Shown here: positions 9,622 through 17,580 of the stretch, in pieces
Layout: the number at the start of each line of letters is the position of its first letter
How positions within the stretch are numbered: position 1 is the first letter of the stretch
Origin: Cohnella rhizosphaerae
GTDB taxonomy: Bacteria; Bacillota; Bacilli; Paenibacillales; Paenibacillaceae
DNA: 64,000 bases
Direction: 5' to 3'
NCBI RefSeq assembly: GCF_029525575.1
Contig: NZ_JAPDIA010000008.1
Span: forward strand, 1,240,001-1,304,000
The notes under the pieces: generated by a model
Databases searched by the model: none
What the model was told of the DNA's origin: nothing
Seen by the model: the letters and a program-made list of their open reading frames with translations, nothing else
Translations under genes and position numbers: made by a program

Positions 9622-10315
9622 ACTTCGGGCTCCTTGAGCATATAGCCGACGCCGCGAACGGTGTGAAGCAGCTTATGACGGTATCCCTTGTCCATCTTTT
9701 GGCGCAAATAACGGATGTATACGTCGACGACGTTCGTATCTCCGATATATTCGTAGCCCCACACGTCGGACAAAATCTCGTCCCGCGTCTTCTCCGTTCC
9801 CTTGTGCCGCGCCAAATAAAGAAGCAGCTCGAACTCGCGGGGGGGGTCAGGTCGATGCCGTGATCCTTGCGGAATACCTTGCGCGTGATGAGCTCGATCG
9901 TCAGGTCCCCGATCTTGAGCGCGTCTTCGCTCTCGCCCTCGCGGGAGGCCTTGAATATGCGCAGCAGGTTCCGCACGCGCGCGAGCAGCTCCTCCATCGC
10001 GAAGGGCTTGGTCACGTAATCGTTGGCGCCGTGCTCGAAACCGCTGACCTTGTCAGGAACGGTATCCCTGGCCGTCAGCAAGATGACCGGCACCGCATTG
10101 TCGTTCTGCCTGAACCGGCGCAGCACCTCGACGCCGTTCAGCCCGGGGAGCATCACGTCCAGCAGCAGCAGATCCCACTCGCCGCTAAGCGCCATCTCCA
10201 GGCCCGTGCGGCCGTCGGCCGCGCGGCCGACCTCGTAGCCTTCGTGCTTCAGCTCGAGCTCGAGTATGCGGGCGATGCCGTCTTCGTCCTCTATAATCAA
10301 TATCCGTTCGCTCAT
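9618..10315 (-). CDS. OmpR/PhoB-type response regulator (frame-broken)
   Basis: About 232-residue transcription factor paired with the kinase downstream. Receiver domain: acidic pocket IIEDED, acceptor Asp in LLLLDVMLPGLNG, Lys in YVTKPFAMEEL. Winged-helix output domain: REFELLLYLARHKG ... TNVVDVYIRYLRQKMD ... VRGVGYMLKEP. The frame breaks at the G8 run 9839-9846, exactly at the LTP-REFELL join that opens the output domain; a changed run length restores the family consensus. The start ATG at 10313-10315 follows GAGGTGG. Confidence 0.88.
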
Positions 10316-10381
10316 GATCGTCCACCTCTGTCTGTACGTACTTCGGAATCTCGCGAAAATCGTCTGAATCCGCTGACATCT

Positions 10382-10410
10382 ATTGTACCATGACCACTTG
10401 GCGAGATCGA
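10382..10410 (-). promoter_or_regulatory. Possible promoter of the OmpR-type pair
   Basis: Minus-strand -10 TACAAT (10382-10387), a 17-nt spacer and a weak -35 TCGATC (10405-10410), about 70 nt upstream of the regulator start. Only the -10 is good. Confidence 0.35.
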
Positions 10411-10490
10411 ATGGATGAACCATACATTCCTGAAAGACGCTGGCCCCCGCTTGGCGTAGCGAAGATTGATCGGCCGCGTCGGCGGCGGCT

Positions 10491-12101
10491 TTACCGGAGC
10501 AGACGCGCGCAAAAAGCGTCCGCATCGGCCGCCGCGCGCTTCGGCAACGCCACGCTGCCGCCCCGCCACAGCCAGGAGGCGGCCTCGCCCGGCGCCAAGT
10601 GCGGGACCGCGAGCTTGGGCCGCTCCGGGAACAGGCGCAGCCATTCGCCGCGTCCGGCGAAGTCGGCGTCCCGGTTCGCGATCCACCCCGTGTCCGCGCC
10701 GGCGCGCGCCGATGCCGCGAGCAGCTCCGCGCAGTCCCGCTGCCTGCGCTCCGTCCACTTGACCGGCAGCGGATCCGCCACCGCGTATACCGCATCGGCA
10801 TGCGACGCGAGCCAGTCCGACACCCTTGCATCCTGCCAGGCGCTTGATACGTCGAGCAGGACGACCGGCGCGCCGATCCCGACCAGCCAGGCGGCGAAGC
10901 CCGGCGCAGGCGCGCCTTCGGGCGCAGCGTCCGGATGAAGCGGATAATAATCGGCTTGTCCGTCCCGCCATGCGGGAGATACGGCTCCGGCGCCCGACGG
11001 ATCCGCGAACACCGCGCGGCCCGGCATGCGACGCGCGCCGTCCAGCCAGCGGTAGAGCTCGGGCTCGACGCCGGGACATTCCGCCAGCGCGTGCGGGATG
11101 CCGAGCCGATTCAGACGGTCGGACAGCAAGCGCGCCGCGAAGGTCGCGCCCGCGCCCGGATAGGCGGACAAGATCGCCGCGATTCGGATACCGCTGCCTA
11201 GGCGGCCGAACGGCGCCCCAAGCTCCGATCGCGCCGGCCGGACGGCCGACTTCGGGATGGGCCCGCCCTGCCCGATAGCTTCAACGTCAAGAGCGTATCG
11301 CTGCCAGTCGCGTACGACGTCGGCTGCGCTGTCCGGCCTGTCTGCGGGCCGCTCGGAAAGCAATCGCTCCACGGAAGCGACGAATCCGGGCGGCACGTCG
11401 CGCTGCCAGGCCGGCCTGCAGGCCGAACCGGCGCGACCGTAAAAGCCGCCGCCCGTCATCAAGTAATAGGCCAGGGCGCCTAAGCCGTACAGATCGGTTC
11501 TGGCGTCGCTCTGCTCGCCGCGAAGCTGCTCCGGCGCGGCGAAGGCCGGCGTGCCGAGCATCAGCGTATCCTTCGCGGCGCCCGGCTTGAACTCTCTGGC
11601 GATGCCGAAGTCGATCAGAATCGCGTCGTCCCTGCCGTCGATCATGACGTTGGCCGGCTTGATGTCCCGGAAGACGACAAGCGGCCGCTGCGCATGCAAA
11701 TACTGCAACGTCCGCGCCAGCTGGAGCAAGTATCTTAGCGCCTTGGCGAACGGCAGCCGCATCCCGTGCCTCCGCATCCGTTCGGCGAGCGTCTCGCCCT
11801 CGACATAGCTCATGACGATCAGGGCAAGCCCTTGTTCGTCCGGCGGCTCGTAATCGAAGATCTCCGGCAGGCCGGGATGGCGAAGGGCGCTGAGCAGTCT
11901 CGCTTCGTCGATAAACCGTTCGGCGCCGTCGTACGTCCGCGTCAGCTTGAGCGCGAGCAGCCGTCCGCCCAGCTTCATGTCCTCGGCCAAGTAAACGCGC
12001 GCCATCCCGCCCCGGCCCAGCCCGCCCGCGATTCTGTACCGGTTCGACACGAGCTGTCCGGCCGCAAGCGTCGGCAGAGGCTTGCGTTCTTCCCTGTTCA
12101 T
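10491..12101 (-). CDS. Ser/Thr protein kinase with C-terminal P-loop-like domain
   Basis: 536-residue protein. The N-terminal half is a Hanks-type kinase: glycine loop GLGRGGMARVY, catalytic Lys in LLALKLT (about residue 52), catalytic loop VVFRDIKPANVMI (FRD in place of HRD, common in bacteria), DFG in ILIDFGIAREF and APE in FAAPEQLRG. Unlike PrkC, it has no membrane segment and no PASTA repeats. The C-terminal half (about residues 290-536) looks like a MinD/ParA-type fold: SAYPGAGATFAARLL occupies the Walker A position but lacks the nucleotide-binding Lys, and VVLLDVSSAW is in the Walker B position. It may be a catalytically dead partner-binding module. The ATG at 12099-12101 follows GGGAGGAACG. 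Substrates are unknown. Confidence 0.87.
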   Translation of the reverse strand: MNREERKPLPTLAAGQLVSNRYRIAGGLGRGGMARVYLAEDMKLGGRLLALKLTRTYDGAERFIDEARLLSALRHPGLPEIFDYEPPDEQGLALIVMSYVEGETLAERMRRHGMRLPFAKALRYLLQLARTLQYLHAQRPLVVFRDIKPANVMIDGRDDAILIDFGIAREFKPGAAKDTLMLGTPAFAAPEQLRGEQSDARTDLYGLGALAYYLMTGGGFYGRAGSACRPAWQRDVPPGFVASVERLLSERPADRPDSAADVVRDWQRYALDVEAIGQGGPIPKSAVRPARSELGAPFGRLGSGIRIAAILSAYPGAGATFAARLLSDRLNRLGIPHALAECPGVEPELYRWLDGARRMPGRAVFADPSGAGAVSPAWRDGQADYYPLHPDAAPEGAPAPGFAAWLVGIGAPVVLLDVSSAWQDARVSDWLASHADAVYAVADPLPVKWTERRQRDCAELLAASARAGADTGWIANRDADFAGRGEWLRLFPERPKLAVPHLAPGEAASWLWRGGSVALPKRAAADADAFCARLLR

Positions 12102-12160
12102 AGACGTTCCTCCCGCTGCGATTGCTGCACAAAGGATGCACAAAAAAGCGCCATGAAAAC

Positions 12161-12210
12161 AAAAAACCGCGCCAAAACCTTTTCCCCCGGAGGGATTCGG
12201 TTCGGCGCGG
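12161..12210 (-). terminator. Terminator after the methyltransferase operon
   Basis: On the minus strand, a CCGCGCCGAACC arm pairs with GGTTTTGGCGCGG across a short GC-rich loop and is followed by TTTTTTGTTTTC. It marks the end of the long operon that closes with the FtsJ-type methyltransferase. Confidence 0.75.
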
Positions 12211-12328
12211 GATGCTTTCCCGTGCAAGTATCGTTCATCTTGCATCCATTGTAACAGCTGAAGCGCGAAAGGGAAAGACCCGATTCTGCCTGCGTCCGAC
12301 TTCGCAAAGGACCGCAGCAACAGCGCCG

Positions 12329-13348
12329 CTACTTGCGCATCCAGACCGTCGCTTCGTCCCGATTGTGGAACAGCTGCTTGACCCTGCGGATGTCGAACGA
12401 TTCTTCATAGGAACCGAGCAGATCCGCGATCGTCTGCATCGGCTTTTTGTACATCAGCTTCAGCGTGACGATGACGGATGCGCCAGCCGACAGCGCCGGC
12501 GCCAGCTGCTTCACGATCCGGGCCGTATGATGCGGATCCCAGCTCATGTCGCAGACAAGCAGGTCGAACGTTCCCGGAGCGAAGTTCAGGTCGGCCGCAT
12601 TCTGGCGCAGATGCCGCAGTCTCGGCTGCCCGGCCAGCGATTCGTCCATCTCCGCGGGATCGACCGCAGTCACGCGAAGTCCGCGCTCCAGCAGCACGGA
12701 CGTCCAGCCGCCGGGCGCCGCCCCGAGATCGAGCGCGTTCGTGAACCGTTCGAACGGCAGGTCGAACGTCTGCTCCGCTTCGAGCAGCTTGAATGCCGCG
12801 CGCGAGATGAGTCCTTCCTCGCGGCGGAACCGCACGGCGCCGCCCGGCCAGTCGGACAGATTGTCCGCGGGGGCGGACAAGCCAAGATAAAGGGTGCGCT
12901 TCGCCGCGTACACCGACACGATCCGCTTGGCGCCGCGAGACACCGTTTCCGCGCCCGCCTCAAGCAGCGCCGGCACCATCAGATCGCGCGCTTCGGCGGA
13001 AGAAAAGGGAAACGGGCTGTCCTGGGACTTGCGCACCTGAACCGCGACCTTGGCGTCTTTGACCTCATCGGCCAGCGAGCCCGCGAAGCGGACGAGCGCC
13101 GACGCGACCTCCTCCGCCTGCTGCGGTATTTCCAGCTCCTCCCGCACCGGGAACAGATGGCGCAAAAAGATCGGCTCGTCCTTGCGAAGCTGGACGGCGA
13201 GCTCGCGATCGTCCGCGCCCGATACGACGAATTTGAACGTCTCGCCCGGCGCGAGGCCGGACAGAGAGACGTCCGGCCAGCGTCTGCGAAGCTCCTCCAT
13301 CGCAAACGGGGCGAATCCGGGGTTGCTCGTTCCGATGAATGCCGACAC
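12329..13348 (-). CDS. THUMP/FtsJ-type RNA ribose methyltransferase (RlmM-like)
   Basis: About 339-residue SAM-dependent methyltransferase. An N-terminal region of THUMP/RlmM type (SAFIGTSNPGFAPFAMEEL) is followed by a Rossmann domain with the SAM site ALDLGAAPGGWTSVLLERG. The RrmJ-type catalytic residues are visible: Lys in SRAAFKLLEAEQ, Asp in LLVCDMSWDP and Lys in VIVTLKLMYKK. The family methylates 2'-O of ribose in 23S rRNA in proteobacteria; the target in Firmicutes is not established. GTG at 13346-13348 is chosen as start because AAGGAGGGG lies 6 nt upstream, inside the end of the ABC gene, whose stop is 1 nt away. This is the last gene of the operon. Confidence 0.85.
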   Translation of the reverse strand: MSAFIGTSNPGFAPFAMEELRRRWPDVSLSGLAPGETFKFVVSGADDRELAVQLRKDEPIFLRHLFPVREELEIPQQAEEVASALVRFAGSLADEVKDAKVAVQVRKSQDSPFPFSSAEARDLMVPALLEAGAETVSRGAKRIVSVYAAKRTLYLGLSAPADNLSDWPGGAVRFRREEGLISRAAFKLLEAEQTFDLPFERFTNALDLGAAPGGWTSVLLERGLRVTAVDPAEMDESLAGQPRLRHLRQNAADLNFAPGTFDLLVCDMSWDPHHTARIVKQLAPALSAGASVIVTLKLMYKKPMQTIADLLGSYEESFDIRRVKQLFHNRDEATVWMRK

Positions 13349-13349
13349 G

Positions 13350-14124
13350 CTACCCCTCCTTTTCAACCGTAATCCATGGTCTGTCCTGGGACCAGCGCAC
13401 GTTGACCGGCACGTCGTAGGCGTCGCGCAGCAGCTCGGCCGTCAGCACCTCGCGCTTGGGACCGGCCGCGATGATCCTTCCCTCGGCCATGAGCGCCACG
13501 TGCGTGAACAAGGGCACGATCTCTTCGATATGATGGGTCACGTATAACATACCGTCGACGCGCCTTGACAGCGTTTCGAGCGAAGCCAAAAACTTTTCCC
13601 GTTCGAACAGATCGAGTCCGGCGCAAGGCTCGTCCATGATGAGCAGCTGCGGATCGGCCATCATCGTACGCGCCAGCAGCGCTTTTTTGCGTTCGCCCTG
13701 GGACAGCGTCCCGAACGGCTGCTCGGACAGCGCGGCAAGGCCGACGCGATCGAGCTCGGCCAGCGCTTTGTCCTTGATATCGTCGGAGATTTCTTCGTAA
13801 ATGCGCAAGTAGGCGTTCATGCCGCCGACGACGATCTCCCAGACAGGATCGCGGGGAATGAGCTTTTCGATGAGCGACGGGCCGATGTTCCCGATTTTTT
13901 TTGCGCACCTCGCGCACGTCTACGCGCCCGAAGCGATTGCCGAGGATGTCAACCGTGCCGCTCGTCGGAAACAAATAGCCCGTAATCATCTCCAAAAGCG
14001 TGGATTTGCCGCACCCGTTGCGGCCGAGAAGCACCCAGCGTTCTCCGGCCTTGACAGACAGATCGACGCCGCGCAGAATCTCCCGTTCCTCGCGACGCCA
14101 AACGATATTTTTAAGTTCGATCAT
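13350..14124 (-). CDS. ABC transporter ATP-binding protein (frame-broken)
   Basis: About 257-residue ATPase: Walker A LLGRNGCGKSTLL, signature TLSQGERKKALLA, Walker B LLIMDEPCAGLDLF and H-loop YVTHHIEEI. It resembles the YlmA group of soluble ATPases, which have no adjacent permease; none is present here either, so a transport role is uncertain. The frame breaks at the T8 run 13895-13902, between VREVRKK and IGNIGPSLIEKL; seven T restores the frame. The start ATG overlaps the end of the thioredoxin gene by 14 nt. Confidence 0.87.
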
Positions 14125-14452
14125 GTTTTTCTTCCTCTCCCCTGAACGATTCGGCGAGCCGCGCCCTGACCTCCACGACCGATCCGAACCGGTATACCTT
14201 ATTCCATGAACCGCCCGACTCCCGCAGCAGCAGACAGGGAACGCTCTCGATCTGAAATGCCTCCGCGAGTCCGGGCATCAGGTTGATGTTGGCCGACGCG
14301 ATTCGAACGTCCGCAAGCGACGCTTCGGCGACTTCCAGCATACGTCTTGCGAGCGCGCAGGTGCCGCACAGCGGCGTATAGACAAAAAGCGCAAGCGCGC
14401 CTTCGGACGCCTCAATCTCCTGCCGCCACTTTCTGGCTTCCCATTCGTTCAC
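14111..14452 (-). CDS. Thioredoxin family protein
   Basis: 113-residue small thiol oxidoreductase of the cytoplasm. A CxxC active site occurs in TPLCGTCALARRM (about residues 28-40) and the conserved cis-Pro in ESVPCLLLRESG. The redox partner is not evident. The start is GTG at 14450-14452, overlapping the stop of the cREC gene (GTGA), with GGAAGG about 10 nt upstream. It overlaps the ABC ATPase start, so translation of all three is coupled. Confidence 0.88.
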   Translation of the reverse strand: MNEWEARKWRQEIEASEGALALFVYTPLCGTCALARRMLEVAEASLADVRIASANINLMPGLAEAFQIESVPCLLLRESGGSWNKVYRFGSVVEVRARLAESFRGEEEKHDRT

Positions 14453-14811
14453 GGCGCTTCGTCCTTCCCCGATCCGGCGGCGCTTGACGCAGCCGCTTCC
14501 AGCACCGCCGGCGGCATCGGTCCGTCGTGCACGATCAAGCCGGCGATGCCGGCATCGCGCAAACCTTTGACCATCTGGGCGCGGCCCATCATGCTGGAGG
14601 AATGCACGTAAACCTCTCTCGGATGCGTACCGGCCGCGATGAGTCCGGCAACGACGGCGAAGCCGCTGGGCTGACCGTATCCGAGCTCGTAATCGAGCGA
14701 CAAAACGTTCACTTCGTATTCGCGAAGGAGCAGCAGGCATTCCTCGGCCGTGCGCGCCGCCACAAAGCCCGCCGGGCAAGGCCGTACGTCGTCCAAATAA
14801 ACGTTAATCAC
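14449..14811 (-). CDS. Cyclic-phosphate processing receiver-like (cREC) protein
   Basis: 120-residue single-domain protein. It matches the receiver-like family described as cyclic-phosphate processing (cREC): NVYLDDVRPCPAGFVAART at the N-terminus carries the LDD-R-P motif, and NVLSLDYELGYGQPSGF the second acidic site. The activity was predicted from the fold; no biochemical role is established. The start is GTG at 14809-14811, with GAGGAGG upstream in the end of the nfo gene and only 1 nt between the genes. Its place between a DNA endonuclease and a thioredoxin is a useful clue to function. Confidence 0.75.
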   Translation of the reverse strand: MINVYLDDVRPCPAGFVAARTAEECLLLLREYEVNVLSLDYELGYGQPSGFAVVAGLIAAGTHPREVYVHSSSMMGRAQMVKGLRDAGIAGLIVHDGPMPPAVLEAAASSAAGSGKDEAP

Positions 14812-14812
14812 G

Positions 14813-15656
14813 TTAATCGTCCTCCTCGCTCATCAGCTTGCGGACGCGGGCGATCTGCTTTTCGTGCGTGCCGTCCGCTTCCGGCGGCGTCTCCATGACG
14901 ATAGGCACCCGGCGAATCTCCGTCGAAGCGAGCAGCTCGCGAAAACTCGCGTCGCCGATATGGCCTTCTCCGATCGGCGCATGGCGGTCTCTGCGCGAAC
15001 CCGAGGGATAACGCGAGTCGTTCAAATGAACGGCGGCGAGATGCTCCCAAAACCTAAGCTTCGAGCCGCGCTTCAGAAAATCGGCCCAATCGGCGCCGTT
15101 CCATTCGCCGCTGGCAAACAAATGGCAGGTGTCCAGGCAAAAGCCGATCTTGTCCGGATAGGCGGAAAGGGAGCGAATCTGAACCATTTCCTCCGGCGTC
15201 TTGCCGGCGTCGCCGTGGTTGCCGGCCTGGTTCTCGAGCAGCAGCTTCGCCTTGCCTTGCCAGCGGTCCAGCGTCCGGTCGAGCCAGGCGATCATGTCGC
15301 GGTAGCCTTGCAGCGGGTCGTCGCCGCGGATGACGCCGAAGTGAATGACCGTGCCGATCGATCCGCAAGCCTCGGCGATCGCAAGGTCGCCCAACACGCA
15401 CCGCTCCATCTGCGCAGCCGCGTCGCCAGTCGCAGCCGGATTGATCGCGTAGGCGGAATGGCCGAGCGAGCTAATGTTTTCTTCTTTGCAAAACGCCGCG
15501 CAGCGGGAAGCGTCCCCCCTCGTCGACCGGCTTGGAAAACAGCGTGCGCGGATTCGACGGAAAGTATTGGAAGGCGTCGCCGCCCATGCGGCTCGCGGCG
15601 CGGGCCGCCTCGTAGAAGCCGCGCCGCGTGCTGACATGGCTGCCTACGGCCGGCAT
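14813..15656 (-). CDS. nfo: Deoxyribonuclease IV (AP endonuclease, frame-broken)
   Basis: About 281-residue endonuclease IV that cuts 5' of abasic sites in base-excision repair, using three Zn ions in a TIM barrel. Family motifs are seen: GSHVSTRRGF near the N-terminus, AFQYFPSNPRT, ENQAGNHGD (ligand Glu), IGFCLDTCHLFASG, HLNDSRYPSGSRRDRHAPIGEG and ETPP. The frame breaks at the C6 run 15514-15519, between FSKPVDEGG and FCKEENISS. The ATG at 15654-15656 starts 1 nt after the Fpg/Nei stop. Its pairing with a DNA glycosylase fits base-excision repair: glycosylase first, AP endonuclease second. Confidence 0.92.
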
Positions 15657-15657
15657 G

Positions 15658-16476
15658 CTAGGCTTCCTTCTGGCAAGCCGGACAATAAAACATTTTTCGT
15701 CCCGCCAGCGTTTCCAGCACGATGTCGTCTCCCGTGCGGGGGCATGGCTCGCCGCCTCGATCGTAAACGAGCAGCTTGTCCAAAAATCCGCCCGTCGTCT
15801 GGTCCGCCGCCGTCAACGGATGCTCCATGTATCCGCCGCCGTCGGCCGCTTGCTTGAGCACCTTGCGCATGGACGCGTACAGCGCCGAAATCTGCTCCTC
15901 CTTCAGCGCCGAGATTGGCGATGCCGGGTGGATCATCGCGTCGAAGCAGATCTCGTCCGAATAGCAGTTGCCGATGCCGGCCAGGAACTTCTGATCGGTC
16001 AATACGGGCTTGAGCCGCCCTCTTCGCTTCTTCAGCCGGGCGGCGAAAGCGGCTTCGGTCAGACGCGGGTCCATCGGATCCGGCCCAAGGTCGTGCAGCC
16101 GCTCCAGCACCGCCTTCGCGCTAAGCCGATGGAGAAATCCGAGCCGCAAGCCCGCGAAAAACAGCCGGTTGCCGTCGTCCAGCGTGAGGATGACTTGATA
16201 ATGGTCGTCGCTCTTCGGTCCGTGCTGGCCGTAGAACATCCAGCCGCCGAGCATTAAATGCAGCAGCAGCCGGCTCCCGTCGTCCAGATGAAAGAGCAGG
16301 TGTTTGCCGCGCCGTTCGACGAACAAAATTCGCTTGCCCTTCAGTGCGTCGGTAAACGCCTCGGGAGGTTCGCCTATCGTCTTCTCTCGGTTCACGACGA
16401 CCTCCCGGATCATCTGCCCGCATACGAGCGGAGACAGCAATCTTCGGTAGGTGTCCATTTCCGGCCATTCCGGCAT
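15658..16476 (-). CDS. Fpg/Nei family DNA glycosylase
   Basis: 272-residue DNA glycosylase/AP lyase for oxidised bases. It begins MPEWPEMDTYRR, with catalytic Pro2 and Glu3 of the family but differing from the MutM consensus MPELPEVET, so it is the second paralogue seen in many Bacillales and not standard MutM. The helix-two-turn-helix segment includes KFLAGIGNCYSDEICF. The C-terminal zinc finger is unusual: GEPCPRTGDDI ... YCPACQKEA keeps three of the four expected Cys, with Thr at the second position. The start ATG follows AAGGGATG. It is the head of the packed repair operon that continues into nfo. Confidence 0.88.
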   Translation of the reverse strand: MPEWPEMDTYRRLLSPLVCGQMIREVVVNREKTIGEPPEAFTDALKGKRILFVERRGKHLLFHLDDGSRLLLHLMLGGWMFYGQHGPKSDDHYQVILTLDDGNRLFFAGLRLGFLHRLSAKAVLERLHDLGPDPMDPRLTEAAFAARLKKRRGRLKPVLTDQKFLAGIGNCYSDEICFDAMIHPASPISALKEEQISALYASMRKVLKQAADGGGYMEHPLTAADQTTGGFLDKLLVYDRGGEPCPRTGDDIVLETLAGRKMFYCPACQKEA

Positions 16477-16586
16477 GATCGTTCATCCCTTCTTCGGCCA
16501 TCCTGCGGATGGCTCCCTATCGTCTATCTTCCTTCTTGTCATTTTCGTTTCCGAATTCTCATCGATCGTATGTAACGAACGGCCAG

Positions 16587-17447
16587 TCAGCCGTTCCCGG
16601 ACCTCGCAGCGAGCTCGCCCACTTCCGCCGGTCCCGCGCACACCGCATCCGGCATCGCGCCCGCGCGTTCGCAGCGCTCGCGCCAATCGTCCGGCCCGCA
16701 TACGCCGGTCAGGACGAGCACCGTCGGACAGCCGGCCGCAAGACCGGCGGCGAGATCGGTATGCGGGTTGTCGCCGACGACCCAGGCCTCCGAAGCTTCG
16801 ACGCCGGCCAAGTCCAGCGCGTACCGCATCATTATGCCGGACGGCTTGCCGATGACGACGGGCGCGACGTCGCTGGCCGTCTCCAGCAGGGCCGCCAGAC
16901 TCCCCGCGCCGGGCAGGAAGCCGGCGCCGACGGGCAGCCGGCGATCCGGATTGGTCAGCAGATAGTCGGCGCCCGACAGCAAATAACCGAGCGCCGCCGT
17001 CAACTGACCGTAGTTCAGGCCGCGATCCAGTCCCTGCACGACAAGGTCCACCTTCGCGCCGGCGGCAAGCTCTGATTCGTCCGGCATCGCGATGCCCGCC
17101 TCGGCGAGCGCGCTGCGAAGTCCGTGCTCGCCGATGACGAACGCGATCGCGTCCGGATGGCGCTGCTTGGCGTAATGCGCTGCGGCGGCCGCGGACGTAA
17201 TGACGCGTCCGGCCCCGGCCGGGATGCCGAAGCCGCGCAGATGCGCCGCCACCTGCTCCGGCGTGCGCGTCGAATTGTTCGTTAAGTACCAGCAGGCGAT
17301 GCCCGCGCTTTCGAGCGCCTCGACGAGCGCCGAAGCGCCTTCGATCGGCGTCTCTCCTCTGTACAGCGTGCCGTCGAGGTCGAGCAGCACCGCCTTCGGC
17401 CGCCTGACGAAGCGTTCTTCGCGAAGCGGCGCGATTGGTTGCGACAT
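16587..17447 (-). CDS. HAD-IIA family phosphatase
   Basis: 286-residue hydrolase of the NagD/AraL/4-nitrophenylphosphatase group. All HAD motifs are present: nucleophile Asp in VLLDLDGTLYRG, YLTNNSTR, Lys in VIGKPSG and the acidic pair in VVGDNPHTDLAAG. Such enzymes remove phosphate from sugar phosphates or pyridoxal phosphate; the true substrate is not predictable. ATG at 17445-17447, with AAGGAGCT about 8 nt upstream. It lies 110 bp upstream of the Fpg/Nei gene on the same strand, so co-transcription is possible but not coupled. Confidence 0.88.
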   Translation of the reverse strand: MSQPIAPLREERFVRRPKAVLLDLDGTLYRGETPIEGASALVEALESAGIACWYLTNNSTRTPEQVAAHLRGFGIPAGAGRVITSAAAAAHYAKQRHPDAIAFVIGEHGLRSALAEAGIAMPDESELAAGAKVDLVVQGLDRGLNYGQLTAALGYLLSGADYLLTNPDRRLPVGAGFLPGAGSLAALLETASDVAPVVIGKPSGIMMRYALDLAGVEASEAWVVGDNPHTDLAAGLAAGCPTVLVLTGVCGPDDWRERCERAGAMPDAVCAGPAEVGELAARSGNG

Positions 17448-17580
17448 GGATGTTTAGCTCCTTCGACGCTGTCTTGCGCTTTCATTTGCTGCCAGCATTT
17501 ATATGAATCACAATACCCTTTTGTGGAGTACTCTGCAACCATTCGACATGAAAAGAAGCGACAGCCGGGCGCGGCAAAAA

